A program made the position numbers and the translations under genes. Below are positions 25,141-37,293 of a stretch of 64,000 nucleotides of DNA, piece after piece. The number at the start of each line of letters is the position of its first letter. Within the stretch, counting starts at the first letter, position 1. Source of the stretch: Chrysomallon squamiferum (taxonomy: Eukaryota; Mollusca; Gastropoda; Neomphalida; Peltospiridae). The notes below the pieces were generated by a model. The model saw nothing but the letters and a program-made list of their open reading frames with translations, did no database searches and had not been told where the DNA came from. The DNA lies in NCBI GenBank assembly GCA_012295275.1, contig CM022672.1, forward strand, positions 24,015,930 to 24,079,929, written 5' to 3'.

Positions 25141-26744
25141 TTTAATAATTTGAAATAAAATAAAGCTATGCTATTATTACGTAACGCATTTCAAATACTA
25201 TTTTATTATCAGTTTGTTTCTGCGTGGATATTTCAGTTTTATTACCGAAGCAACGTTTAAAGGATTAACTGTACACTATTGCATGTATGTCAACTGATGT
25301 TACAATCGATCTGTAACAAATTAACACAAAGACTCGGTGATAGTTTTGTATTACCAGTGGTCGGGTACGCTCACTAAAAATGACGCCAGCCTTTCAGATC
25401 TGGTATTTCAATCTCTTTTTATTTACATTAAGAACTACTATTTGTAGAATGCTTTGTTTTCTGTTCTGAACGGAACAACTATAGCTTATACATCATGCAT
25501 TGATAGGCGAACTTTTGCGAGCCATCTTGCCCGAAAAACGATTGTGCGTAATCCTCATTTGAGGATCAGATGTTTATCAAAAGAATTTAAAAAAAAAAAA
25601 AAAAAATATTTTTAAATACTTTTAAGGTTTTGTGTTAACACTGACAATAATCTTTTGACATTTTTTTGTTTTAAGTATTTATAAATATTCGTTCTATCTT
25701 AATGAAAAAAATCAAGTTTATAATTATTACGTTAGGTCGGATCTAATTTAAAGACGCATCAGTGAATAGAATACAAAAAAAATATTTTCAAAAAAGAAAG
25801 AAAAGGTACTGAAAGCTCTTCATTTAAAATTCTGTTTGAATCTTGTTATGTGGAAGGAATAATTCGTCAAACAATATTTTTGTCGTCATAGATTCGATGT
25901 TATTCAACACACATGTATAATTTATTACCAGTTATATTTATTAATATTTATAAATCAATTCACATTACTAAAGATAAATGAAAACAAAACGCAACAATAG
26001 TAACAATTAAAATAAAAACGAAAACGAAAACAAAACAAAATGTGAGAGAGAAAGAGTAAAAAAAAAAAAAATGTTATTGCGTTTCTAAAGGTCATTTTTT
26101 CGTAAATAAATTTATCTTCATTTTTAAAATGAGAGAAAAAAAAAATCATTTCCCTTAGGTTGATTGTCAAGTTCTGTATGCGAATTTTCTATCGTCATTT
26201 TATGCAGAGCGTGAATGGGAAGAACGCTGCTCCAGCGCTGTTTCAATCAATTAACAGTCTGTTGATGTTATCATCAAACATTTTCAATAGTCTGGCTTCT
26301 CGACCCCAGCGAGAAGTGAATTAATATGCATTAGCACTGGATGACACAGACACATTGATCCCGCGTAGTCCACTGAAGGGGCCAGTGTTTAAAATCACTC
26401 TGCTAAGTCGTTGTTTGATGTATGTGTTAGCACATATTAGCTCAGTAGGCTACCACAAAGCCCGTGCATCCCTAACCATAATCATGCTGCTGATGCAAAT
26501 GTTGATGTTATTATCGTTTCTCTGTGTTTTAAAATAATATAATTATCTGGCGATTTCAGACAAGATTGTGATACGATTTCTAAAGTTACATAAATTTCAG
26601 ATTACTTTTTATTTTAGACTCGTCTTGTCATTGTAGGCAAACTGTTTGACCATCAGTGGATTAGAGTATCTATTATCAGTCGGAATCTTTATTAGCACTC
26701 TTCTAACTCATAACTAATATAAGTTTAAAGTGTTACAACAATAT

Positions 26745-26872
26745 AGATAGGAAGACAGATAGATAGATAAATAGATAGGCAGACAGATATATATATATAT
26801 AGATAGATAGATAGATGGATGGATGGATGGATGGATGGATGGATGGATGGATGGATGGATGGATCTATAGAT
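26745..26872. repeat. GATA/GATG compound microsatellite
   Basis: GATA and GACA units followed by about 13 GGAT units. Confidence 0.95.
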
Positions 26873-26924
26873 AGAGATACAGAGAGAAATAAATCTCTTG
26901 ATTCACGAAAAGTCTCCATACGGT

Positions 26925-27530
26925 TGAGTCAGTGAGTCAGTAAACGAGTAAGTCAATGAGTCGATGAATATATGAGTAAATCGGAGAGTCAATGAATAAA
27001 TCGGTAAGTCTATAGGTCGGTGGGATAAATAGGTACGTCAGTGAGTCAGTGTGAAATGGGTCAATCAATGAGTCAGTGTGAAATGGGTCAATCAATGAGT
27101 CAGTGAATAAATAGGTACGTCACTGAGTCAATGTGAACTGAGTAAGTCAGTTAGTCAATGCGAAACAGGTAAGTCTATAAGTCAATGTGAAATGGGTAAA
27201 TCGGTGTGAAATGGGTAAGTCAATGAGTCAGTTGAATAAATAGGTACGTCAGTTGAATAAATAGGTACGTCAGTGAGTCAGTGTGAATGAATGGGTAAGC
27301 CTATGATTCAGTGAAAAAATGGATAAGTCAGTGAATCAATGTATACATGAGTACTGAGTCAAGCAATCAATGCATAAAGAATGAGGGAGTAAGTAAGTCA
27401 ATCAACTGGTGAGTCATTTAATTAATGAGCTCGTTAGACATGAGAATACGATTGCATTCAGTGACTCAGTTAGCATGTTAGGAGTGAATGAGTAACTCAG
27501 TAAATCAGTCAGTTACTCAGTGAAAGGATC
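26925..27530. repeat. Degenerate minisatellite of GTCAGTGAGTCA-type units
   Basis: About 600 bp built of repeated short phrases: GAGTCAGTG, AAATGGGTAAGTCAATGAGT and GAATAAATAGGTACGTCAGT. Local copies near 27050-27110 and 27225-27275 are nearly identical, and the array decays toward both ends. Confidence 0.85.
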
Positions 27531-27767
27531 ACAAAAAAAACAAAAACAAAACAACAGAATTGGAATCAAATAAGAAATTTTACAAAAGGGTTATAATATC
27601 TGACAGAATACCATTAGAAAGAAAACCAATGAGGAAATGGAAATATTCATGAATAAATGAAGTCATTCCTTTTACAAAAAACATTCTAATTCAGATATGT
27701 AATTCATTTTTCTTTTATTATTATTATTATTATTATTAAGACTTACTATTTTAGAAAGAGGAGGTGT

Positions 27768-27845
27768 TTTAGTGCATTGGTTTAGCAGGTGTATTTTAGT
27801 TTATTGTCATTAATCTGGAAGCAGCCAGTTTGATTTCTACTAACG
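27768..27845 (+). repeat. Possible decayed tRNA-derived SINE head
   Basis: An A-box match TGGTTTAGCAG at 27778 is followed at 27828 by AGTTTGATTT, a B box with two changes. The spacing is typical of a tRNA. There is no intact clover-leaf. Confidence 0.3.
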
Positions 27846-28257
27846 TTCATTTTATAGCCTCTTTCTTTAAATTATTTATTTACGGCTATACAAAGTCTTT
27901 TGTTGCTAAATACAAGAGAAGATGTACTGGCATTAACTATCGTTTACGATTTTAGACCTCTTTGAAATCCCTTATCAAATATTAATCTGAAGTCTTTGAA
28001 GTTCATCAAACAGGTTCGCTGACTGCTACTGTTTAGTGTAAAATAAAAACTCAAACCTGCACTGGAGAAAAATTGACTAGATTATATTTTATAATTTTGT
28101 ATATTTTTTTATCGGGTATTTGTTGTAGTTGCATTTTTAAAGCATTTTTTGTTTGTTATTTTGTTTTTGTTGTTTTTGGGGCTGATTTGTTTTTCTTTTT
28201 AGGTGTTTCATTTATTATTATTATTAATTTTTTTTTGTATTCTTTTGTTGTGGGTTT

Positions 28258-28470
28258 TTGTTCGAGATGTTTCCTTTCCTGTATTTGTTAAAGAGAAAAC
28301 ATACTGCGGCTTATCCAAGTATTTTATCAGCAAATGATTCTGATATAACAGTTATGGACACTGACGAGGACGGGAGAGAGTCCAATAGCCCAAAAGATCA
28401 AATCTGTGATCCGTCACACTATTCAACAGTAGTCTGCTCCCATAGCTGTTATATGTTTGTTACGGAGTAG
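28258..28470 (+). other. Unassigned open frame with acidic segment
   Basis: The second half of this 70-codon frame (residues about 25-60, including ITVMDTDEDGRESNSPK) has more coding-like composition than other small frames nearby. I do not recognise it. No clear acceptor-donor pair links it to the flanking genes. Confidence 0.15.
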
Positions 28471-30915
28471 TTTGATTTTGATTTTTTTGTTAAAACAACA
28501 ACAGAGAACTGAATAGCAAAATGCCAGAGTAAGATCGTGAAAATTTCAAGTTCAGTAATTAAAGGTGTTTTTTTTTTTTTTTTTTTTTTTTCTAAAGGTT
28601 TCTAGTTGATTTCACTGAATCACTACCAAATTATCATCAGCATTATTATTATTATGAAAAATAATCAATTTTTAATGTGATAAAAAGATAATTTAAGATA
28701 TTTTTAATTACGTCATAATTTGTGCGTTAACTGAAGCATATTTACATTCAAGGAGCTATTGGAGAAATATTGATCTTTTTATAATGTTTTCAAAACATAT
28801 CGAAAGCGTAGAAAGGGTTTGTTTATTTATTTATTTATTATTATTCTATTTTTATATTCTTGTTTTATTTTTTTTAATAACAATTTTTATCAAAATTTGA
28901 TTTTAATTAAAATAATAATAATGATAATATAAATAATAATAATAAAACCAAATACTTCATCCTCCACTACAAATACAACAACTACTTCTACTGCTACTAC
29001 TACTACTACTATTGCTAACAAACAAACAAGCAAAAAAAAAAATGAAATACAAAACAAAACAATAAAACAAACAAATAAATAAATAAATAAAATCTATAAA
29101 TATTCCATTCCTGCATTTTCTTAAAATTATTAACCATTTTGTTTTTTTATTTTACATAAAGAAAATTATTCTAGTTATCCTTTTTATTCCTTCTCTCGGC
29201 TGAAAGTTATTATATTTTTTTGTTTTATGGTAATAATATAGTATTACTTAATAACTGTTGATTAACTACTGTACCGTAATCCTGTTAATGTAAATACTTT
29301 TAATGTCCTCCTTTTTATCTTTTTTAATTTTAATTTTTTTTTAATTATTATTATTCTTTTCAATTTTTTTTGGTATATATATTTTTTTATTATTTTTTTT
29401 TTTTTTTCATTTTCTTAGGGCATTATCCAAATCAAATATTTGCACCAACTTCTTTGTTTTTTTGGTTTGTTTAATTGTCGTTGCATTATCACCTAACTGC
29501 TTAAAACTGGGACATGTTCCAGGACACCAATAAAATTTCCATTAAACTGAATGATTTTACTAGCAAGTCCTTAGGGATTGCACGTTAACTGAATACACGT
29601 TTTTTGGTTTCATCCTAATTGCAACGTGTGGCCTGTTACAAGAGACAACAGAAAGCTGAGAGTTGATATAGGCTGCTTGATGGCAGTGAATCTGTTATCG
29701 GATTTATTTGGACCTTGAGACCAGATTAATCCCGGATGCTTTCTAAAAATTAAATTTCATCAGGAAAGTATGCGCTTTTACCGAATTAAGAACATTTTTT
29801 AATCAATGTACTGACTTCTAGAGACAAAAAGGCGTTCACCAAATTTGAAGTTCAGATTTCCCAAAAGAAAAAAGGTCCATTCCTATCAGCAAAGAACATG
29901 TCCACTTGAAGTTCTTTATTCTTTCTTTCAGTCAATCTAGTGGTTATTATATTTAATATCTTCTTTTTCAATGCAGATAATATTTCCCAATTTCTTGCTG
30001 TAAATATCGTGAATGAAGAGTAATTAATTTCAAGTTTACGGTATTAATATTTTTTACTATATAACAAATAGCATTATAGATTGTTAACCCATAGGACATG
30101 TTTTGGGGATTTTTTTATTTCCTATCGAGTTCTTTATCCCTTCGTAAATTTGAAAAAAGCTTTAACAAAATACAGAATCTCCCATCATTTTGGGTTCGAC
30201 ATTTCTTTTTCTATTAGTACTATAATTCCCGAGAGTTCGGTACAAGTATTTTTACCATTTCGTGTTGCTGACATTATTTTTTTGTATTTATTTATTTGTA
30301 TTTATTTATAATCTAAACAACGATTCTCAATCAGACTACACGTACAGTCTCTCCTTTTTCATATCATTGATCAAATACGTTATTGTCATTATTTCATATT
30401 TTCTTATTTCTATTTTTCTCTAATACAAAACAAATCTGATAAGTTATTAATTAATCTTCACCACCAAATTGTATTGAAACAGGAGATAATGGATTTTGAG
30501 TGTCACCATCGATGCTATTGTCTTTAACAGCGACTGTAAATTTTTGTTTGGTTTGTTGAACAAGACACATAAATCAATTATTTCCTCATCTTGCTTTCAA
30601 ATGATTTCAAACAACACAGCCAAAGTAATTGAGTTTTAGAGAAATCAGTGTTGGCATTCGTTGATCGTTAGTTTTAGGAGTTCTGCCTAACATATTTCGT
30701 ATAATGTAAATCAAACCTTTTGGCGTCGAATGCTTGTTGACAAAACACCTCCAGAAATTTAGTTTTCATCGAAGTCAACAGTTGTGATCAAATTTAACAT
30801 TTATTAGTTCTGACTAAATAATTTGTTCACTTGTTTCATATTAGTTTTAATATGTGTGGAAAAATATGTTGTTGTTTTTGTAATCGAATTTTTCAATAAA
30901 AAATAATAATAATAT

Positions 30916-30941
30916 AATGATGATGATGATGATGATGATAA
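30916..30941. repeat. GAT microsatellite
   Basis: A short run of about 8 GAT triplets. Confidence 0.9.
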
Positions 30942-31324
30942 GCCAAAATCCACGATTTAGTGTCTCTGTAACGTGTTTTTTTTAAGTCATTTTATTAAAT
31001 AACTTTTATACTCATCTTCGAAAATGTTCACCTTATTGACCAAGAAAAAACGTCGATCATATTCTAATTACACGTAAAATTTACCTATTAATTAATTTAT
31101 TAAAATACATTTAATATCAGTGTTTGTCTTCTACATTAATATTCAGAGCACCAAAAGTGCGACATTTTAACAATGATTAGCTACGTTTTCTGTGATTCCC
31201 GTTATTTGTTCTCAGATGATATCTGAATTCTGTAGGAATTCAGCAAATTATAATGTTTTTTTTTTGTTTTTAATATATTTTCAGATTATAAAGACGTATA
31301 TTAACAGTGTCTACAAGCAGCATC

Positions 31325-31394
31325 ATGAATCTCCTCGCCTTGTCAGTATGTGTGTGTTTCGTTATGCTGGAGATAGGTTCAGCAGGTGCTTATG
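31325..31394 (+). CDS. Peptide gene exon 2 (signal peptide)
   Basis: Acceptor TTTTCAG at 31284, then about 40 nt of 5' UTR, ATG at 31325, and donor TATG then GTAAGT, phase 1. It encodes the hydrophobic N-terminus and small residues (GSAGA) typical of a signal-peptidase site. Confidence 0.8.
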
Positions 31395-32440
31395 GTAAGT
31401 GCAGGAGCAGGCGCTGCATTACACTTTCAACCATTAAACATCAAACGTTTGTAATATCCAGTGAATAATTTCTTAACAAATCACTTTCATTTTGATGAAG
31501 TAATTTAATTAAATACGAAAAGATAAATTTAAATTGTTAACAAAATATATATTATGTACCAGATATTAATCTCATCCTGGAAGATATTTGTAAGCATATT
31601 GTAATCATTTAAAACTGATATCAATACAGACTTATAAAATAGTAAATGCTATTCTATTCACAGATATATTATGTCTTTACTTTCGTATCAGTTCTAAATC
31701 ATTAAATTTGTATACTACTACTACTACTTCTACTACTACTATTATTATTACTATTACTACTTTTTTTCAGACTGGGATCTATCGGACGAAGCAGATGTAT
31801 CTAATGATGAGAATTTAATTACAGATAAAAGGTAAGTAGTCAGAAACCTGCAGTATATTTACATTGTCCGCTTTAATCCAATAAAAACAGGAGATTCTTG
31901 TTAGCCCTTCTTCCATTAGACTGATAAAGTTTGCATGGTTGTTACTATAGTGTTTCTGTGTAGTCAAACTGTAAACCATTGGTCTGGAAACTATTTCAGT
32001 TATTATTATTATTACATATATTTAAATAATTTATACAGTGACAATATTCGTAATGATTTCGTTGTCCTTTATGTCAGTATTAGTGTTGTTACATCTTCTG
32101 TTAGTAAATGCACTAGAATTAACGTTAGTTTCTGTAGCAGAATTCACATTAGTACGTGTATTTGTATTCTGATGATTTATGTATTCTAACGTTTATACTG
32201 TGCTGTTGTATTTGTATAAGCGTTAAGCTCAATAAGATTTATTTATTGACACACTTACAAACCTTGCAAAGGGCGAACATAAACCCAAAACAAGTCAATG
32301 GAATCAAACAAATGATAAAGATTTTAAGCAAATCAAATATTACATCTGTTCAGTCTGAAATTATGTCCCAGGTACCAAAGGAACATTTCTTGTAAATTTA
32401 TAAAGTTTGTTATAGACGAAAAAAACCAACAAAAAAAAAT

Positions 32441-32471
<31 letters not shown>

Positions 32472-32935
32472 AAAAAATAAAAATACATTTCATCAAAGAA
32501 GGACCTGAGGAAGAAATTATACTATCAAAGAAGCTTTATTTAAATCTTCAAGTAGCTATGCAATTTCCCTGTGTCCCGGTGTTCCAGTTCACTACGATTT
32601 CTAGCTAAAAAGTGCAGATGTCCTTTGTAATAAAAATATTGATTAACTTAGAGAACATATGACAGCATCCACAGCATCCAACTTCCCAGTATGAACTTTA
32701 TTTCATTATTTTGGGTTTTTCTTTTTTTAAATGCGTATACGAATACACCTAAAAATACTTAAATTTACAAGCATGCAAACACGCGCAAACAACACGCACG
32801 CACATACCTACAGACACATTCAGTCTAAATGAAAACACAGAACAACGAGTCTTCTCCCCATCCCATCACCAAAATTTAGATTTCATTATCATCAAAACCA
32901 TAGAAATGATGTTTATTTTGAAATATACTGATGTA

Positions 32936-33001
<66 letters not shown>

Positions 33002-34939
33002 GTAATAGTAATAAATAAATAAGAAATAATAAGAAATATTTTTACAAACAGTATAATAAAAAGAAAAAAAAAAAAAAAAAAAAGAACATTATGCATTTGT
33101 ATTATGTTGTCCACCCCCAACAAATTCCATATTTAAATAACACTTTTACATAGATGGTCAGTAATAAACCACGTACAGCCTGTGGCAACCACTTATACGA
33201 TATAAGACGGTCTGCTGTGTCTGCTTCAAGACTTCTGATGAACTGCAATTTATAGACAGAGGACCGGACTAAGGCATAAAGGTTTCCTTATAAGTAGTAT
33301 GTTACTGTGAAAGGATTCTTTCAACAAGCGTGTCAGAGATATTTATTGATCACAGTCAGTTACCTAATGGCGGCAAGCATTTGTTTATAAAGGTTATTGG
33401 TTCAGATGATGGGATCGTGACATTAAAATTTAAGGAACAAAAGTAAACCATAAAAGCACATCCTTCTGCGTATTTTGTCACAAGAAAAAAAGAAGGAAAG
33501 AAAAGAAAATATTTGCGTAAGCTGCTCTAAGATATCAGAGTAAAAAACGTGTGGTTCTTTTGTGGAAAGCAAAAAACCACTTGAGCCTCGAAAATTTGTA
33601 ATATAGCCATAAGAAATCTTGTGAATGGCTTCTTGTAGACACGAAAGTTGTTTGTTTTGCAGATCATAGATTATAACTTTAAGTTTCTGGTCAAAAAAAA
33701 AAAAAAAGAAAGACTACAGGAAAGAGAATTGCAGACATATAATAACATAACATTAATTTCTTTTTTGACAAATATCCTAAAGCAGATCACGATTTTTACA
33801 TATCTTTTTTTTTTTTTTTTTTTTTGCCACTGAAGCCACTCTAACAGAGCATTACAACATTAATTACATTTGTTTTTAATTGATGCAAGGCAATTGAAAT
33901 TTAAAAAATAAAATATTCGGTCAATAAATATTAATATCTATTTACTCAGTCTAACATTTTGGAATATTTTGAAAAAAAGTTAACCTCGGTTACAGATGCT
34001 GATGAAATGGAGAGAGAAAAAAAAAAAAGCTGTGCTCTGGGCGAAGCATGTCGAACCTTTGGCTACACATTAATTAGTTTTTAGAAAACCACGTTTCTTA
34101 TTTGCATTCCATAAACATCTACCATCTCGAAGGTAGCCTTGGAGAAATTGTTTAAGAAAGCACAGCAGAGAGAGACAGAGTTAAAAAAAAAAAAAAAAGA
34201 TAATCTCATTTAATTTTCATATATATATATATTTTTTAAATAATATTTTGAGAACATCAGATTTTATCCTTTTGTCTGTTTTCCTTGTTTCATCTTTTTC
34301 TTGTCGTTCTTATAATTTCTTATATATATTAAATTATATTGAAATCTATCAAATGTAACAAAAAGCAATAGATGTAGTTCTACCACATTCAAAATACCAG
34401 TTGATGTCAGTATAAAGTGGCTGAAATTTATTCTAGAAAGTGATTTAAAATATCGAATTTGTCAAAATAAATGAGAAAGTAGTTAATTAGAAAATACCAA
34501 GATATCTCAATTCGAGCATCAGCTGTCGGGTTTAAATCGATAGATAACAGATAAACAGAGAGACTGACAGACAGATAGACAGATAGATAAAATGAGTCCA
34601 AAACAGTAAAACTAAAAGTTACATAATTACTACGATGAAAACGCAGTATTTTGTTTTGATTTTCTTTTGCGGGGAATATTGATTATATATTTAATGTCTT
34701 CTGCACGAATTCCAGTTTAACCGAAGCCTCCCACACTGTTTTATGAGTTATTTCAGTGTAGATAAATCTTAGCTAACAAACTGTAATAATAGATCAAACT
34801 TGTAATTAGGCGTTTATGGGAAAAATATATATATACAACATGTATGTAAATTTGTTTTATTAATAAATGTTCAGCATTGAAAAAGGTTGAATTAAATGAC
34901 AGTACCAAAGAAATAATAATAATAATAATAATAATAATA

Positions 34940-34983
<44 letters not shown>

Positions 34984-36275
34984 AAAATGTTTTGCTAATT
35001 TATTTTTCAAATTTTTTTGTTTTTTTGTTGTTTTTTTCTGAAGAAAGAGAATTATAGAATAAGTCTAATGTGAAATCAAATCCTGGATTTGTGCACTTTG
35101 CACTTTTTGCTTTATCGTGCATGATGACGTCACTGCGTGTTTCATACTGGTTCTGGACGTTATGTTTCAGATATGCCAGACTGTCGTACTATCAGGAACC
35201 TTCGTCCAGAAACTATCGCCGACGTAACCGAGTATCCAGGTCAGACCACGTGATTAGCCTTTTTTTTTGTTTAAAAAATCGAAACGAAAATAATAAAGGA
35301 AGAGGAAAAGAAAAGAAAAGAAGATTTTAGGAATGCTGAGTTGGATTAAATAAGCGGAAAAAAAAATAATAATAAATAAAATAATAAAATAAAAAGAAGA
35401 AGAAGCAGTCAAGATTAAAATCCATAATAAATAATTATAAAATAAAATAAATAAATAAATACAATTTTGTCCTACATCTGCTAAAGGCTTCCGAAAACAT
35501 CTTATATTAAAAAATACAAAAAAATAAAGAAATAAAATATGTATGTATGTATATATTGTGTGTGTCAATGGAAAAAGACATTTGTATTCAGATTAATTAA
35601 TTATTATGTAGTGATGAATGTTATGTTTTGTTACTAAATATTCTGTCAGTATGTCTTCAAGCTAAAGTGTCCTCGTAGTTTTGCAAAGCATGTGGCATCG
35701 TCTTGATAGTAAATTAGTTTACTTTAGTCAATAATTAGTTTGAACATGCTTAGATATAGAGTCGCTTCAAAAGTAAAATCACAATCACAATCACAGTATC
35801 TTCCCCTTTTCCTTTTTTCTGATCGGTTTTTCACAGTCCAAAATGCACGGTTTGGAGAAACCTAGAAGAGAGAAAACGAATTCATGAAAAATAACACTCA
35901 GACTGTACTTTTTAATTCTAACCGATTGTTAATGTTTTATAGACTTCTAGAGTAAAAAATATGTAAATTTACTCTGCAGTGATGTTTTTGTCTTATTCTT
36001 AAATAAATCATTTTAATTTAACTAATGATTCCAAATCCATTTTCGCCTTTACTGATTCTTAAAGTTTATTAAATTTATTCTTCTCAAATTATTATTTCAA
36101 GTTTTACGTTTATTTATTTATTTATTTATTTATTTATTCAGATATGCCCGGTTGTCATTTTACCGACCGTCTAGTCTGCCAAGAAGATACGGTTGGAGGC
36201 GAAGATATTCAAGGTAATAGATTATGAACATTATTATTAATCAGTGTTTGTTTGTGAATGTAGATATATATGTTT

Positions 36276-36343
<68 letters not shown>

Positions 36344-37270
36344 CTGTAGTAACAATAAATAAATAAATACATAAATAAATAAATATATAAATAAATATTA
36401 ATGTCTGCCACAGAAATAAATATTGCGCCAACAAGTCTAAATAATCGCGGATTTTAGTTCACATCAGTGCTCATCTTCAGTTTTTGTATTGGCTGACGTA
36501 TTCACACAGGAATGTGGTCTGGATAATCGAACATTCGTTTGGATTTAATTTGACAGCAGCTCAGCGCGGCAGTTACTTGTCATCAATAACAAGAAAAATG
36601 CCTTTACTTTTTAAATAAAAGAGTCTCTTGTCTAAAAGAGTGCCTTCCAGAATGTCAGAAAAAAAATAAACTATTTATACAAATAATTTTTCCTCTACGT
36701 TTCAAAATGTAGTGATGACATTTGTGATTAAGAATACAGTAACGGTCTCATGTGAAGTTCTTTTCCAAGAAAATGACAAGTTTGGTCTTATTCAATATTT
36801 GTTTATACTATAATTATTATGTCATACATTTTAAATAGTTAAATAGAACCTTGAATTTTTTGTTTGTACAAACAAATAGTTTATATCGTTATGTTTATTA
36901 CAATCGATTGTTGGATTATATTAATATTATAATAATAACAATTACGGACAATCGGTTTCATTTTATTTCTTTTCCTTTTTTTAAATTTTTTTTTTTTTTT
37001 TTTTTTCTCCGAAATAATCTTTTATTATCGTTGTACGTGTTTTTAATTTTATATTTCAGTCGAATGATGCCGTGGGATTTTCTGCCACGTGGTTTCTGTT
37101 TGAGAAAACGCTGTCGCTCTATTTACGATTGCTGTCAGTCGCACAACCTCTGCGATCCAAACGCGAAGGTCTGCTACGACTGCTGGTATGGCCACCCATG
37201 CTCGAAAGACTCTGACTGCTGTCAGCGGTATCCACGCTGCAACCGATCACGAAAAACATGCACAGACTAA
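31325..37270 (+). CDS. Secreted cysteine-rich peptide precursor, 5 coding exons, 160 aa
   Basis: Exons 31325-31394, 31771-31831, 35171-35239, 36142-36213 and 37060-37270 join in phase (483 nt) to a TAA stop. Residues 1-20 form a signal peptide (MNLLALSVCVFVM and onward; predicted cut near SAG-A). Residues 24-42 are acidic. K43-R44 is a dibasic processing site. Residues 44-66 and 67-90 are two related arginine-rich segments, each starting RYARLS. The C-terminal domain has 12 Cys spaced C104-x4-C-x5-CC-x5-C-x6-C129, then C132-x5-C-x5-CC-x5-C-x6-C158: two C-C-CC-C-C arrays separated by two residues. That order is the knottin/inhibitor-cystine-knot arrangement, though disulfide pairing cannot be seen. 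Such peptides can be signalling, antimicrobial or venom-type molecules; the sequence does not say which. Confidence 0.8.
31771..31831 (+). CDS. Peptide gene exon 3 (acidic propeptide, Lys-Arg)
   Basis: Acceptor TTTTTTTCAG, donor AAAAG then GTAAGT, phase 1 to 2. It encodes DWDLSDEADVSNDENLITDK, and the Arg of the KR site is completed by the next exon. Confidence 0.8.
32937..33012. repeat. AAT microsatellite
   Basis: About 21 AAT triplets followed by AGTAAT units. Confidence 0.95.
34911..34981. repeat. AAT/ATT palindromic microsatellite
   Basis: About 10 AAT triplets run directly into about 14 ATT triplets, making a perfect inverted repeat with no spacer. Confidence 0.95.
35171..35239 (+). 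CDS. Peptide gene exon 4 (first RYARLS exon)
   Basis: Acceptor TATGTTTCAG, donor CCAG then GTCAGA, 69 nt, phase 2 to 2. It encodes RYARLSYYQEPSSRNYRRR and a few residues more. It is homologous to the next exon. Confidence 0.75.
36142..36213 (+). CDS. Peptide gene exon 5 (second RYARLS exon)
   Basis: Acceptor TTTATTCAG, donor AAG then GTAATA, 72 nt, phase 2 to 2. It encodes RYARLSFYRPSSLPRRYGWR and a few residues more. Same phase and starting motif as exon 4. Confidence 0.75.
36277..36341. repeat. GA microsatellite
   Basis: About 32 GA dinucleotides. Confidence 0.95.
37060..37270 (+). CDS. Peptide gene exon 6 (12-Cys double array, stop)
   Basis: Acceptor after a T-rich tract (ATATTTCAG), phase 2, stop TAA at 37268. 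It encodes residues 91-160 including all 12 mature-domain cysteines. Codon use is distinctly GC-richer than the surroundings. A separate open frame starting further upstream at 36851 merely reads through the intron. Confidence 0.85.
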
Positions 37271-37287
37271 ACATAATGAACAGGACA

Positions 37288-37293
37288 AATAAA
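37288..37293 (+). terminator. Poly-A signal AATAAA of the peptide gene
   Basis: AATAAA 18 nt after the stop codon. It is the first canonical signal downstream, and it implies a very short 3' UTR if used. Confidence 0.5.

Noticed and set aside
36851-37270. 139-codon frame read as a single-exon gene
   Set aside because: Its first two thirds are intron with a poly-T tract. A strong acceptor at 37059 and phase matching make only 37060-37270 coding.
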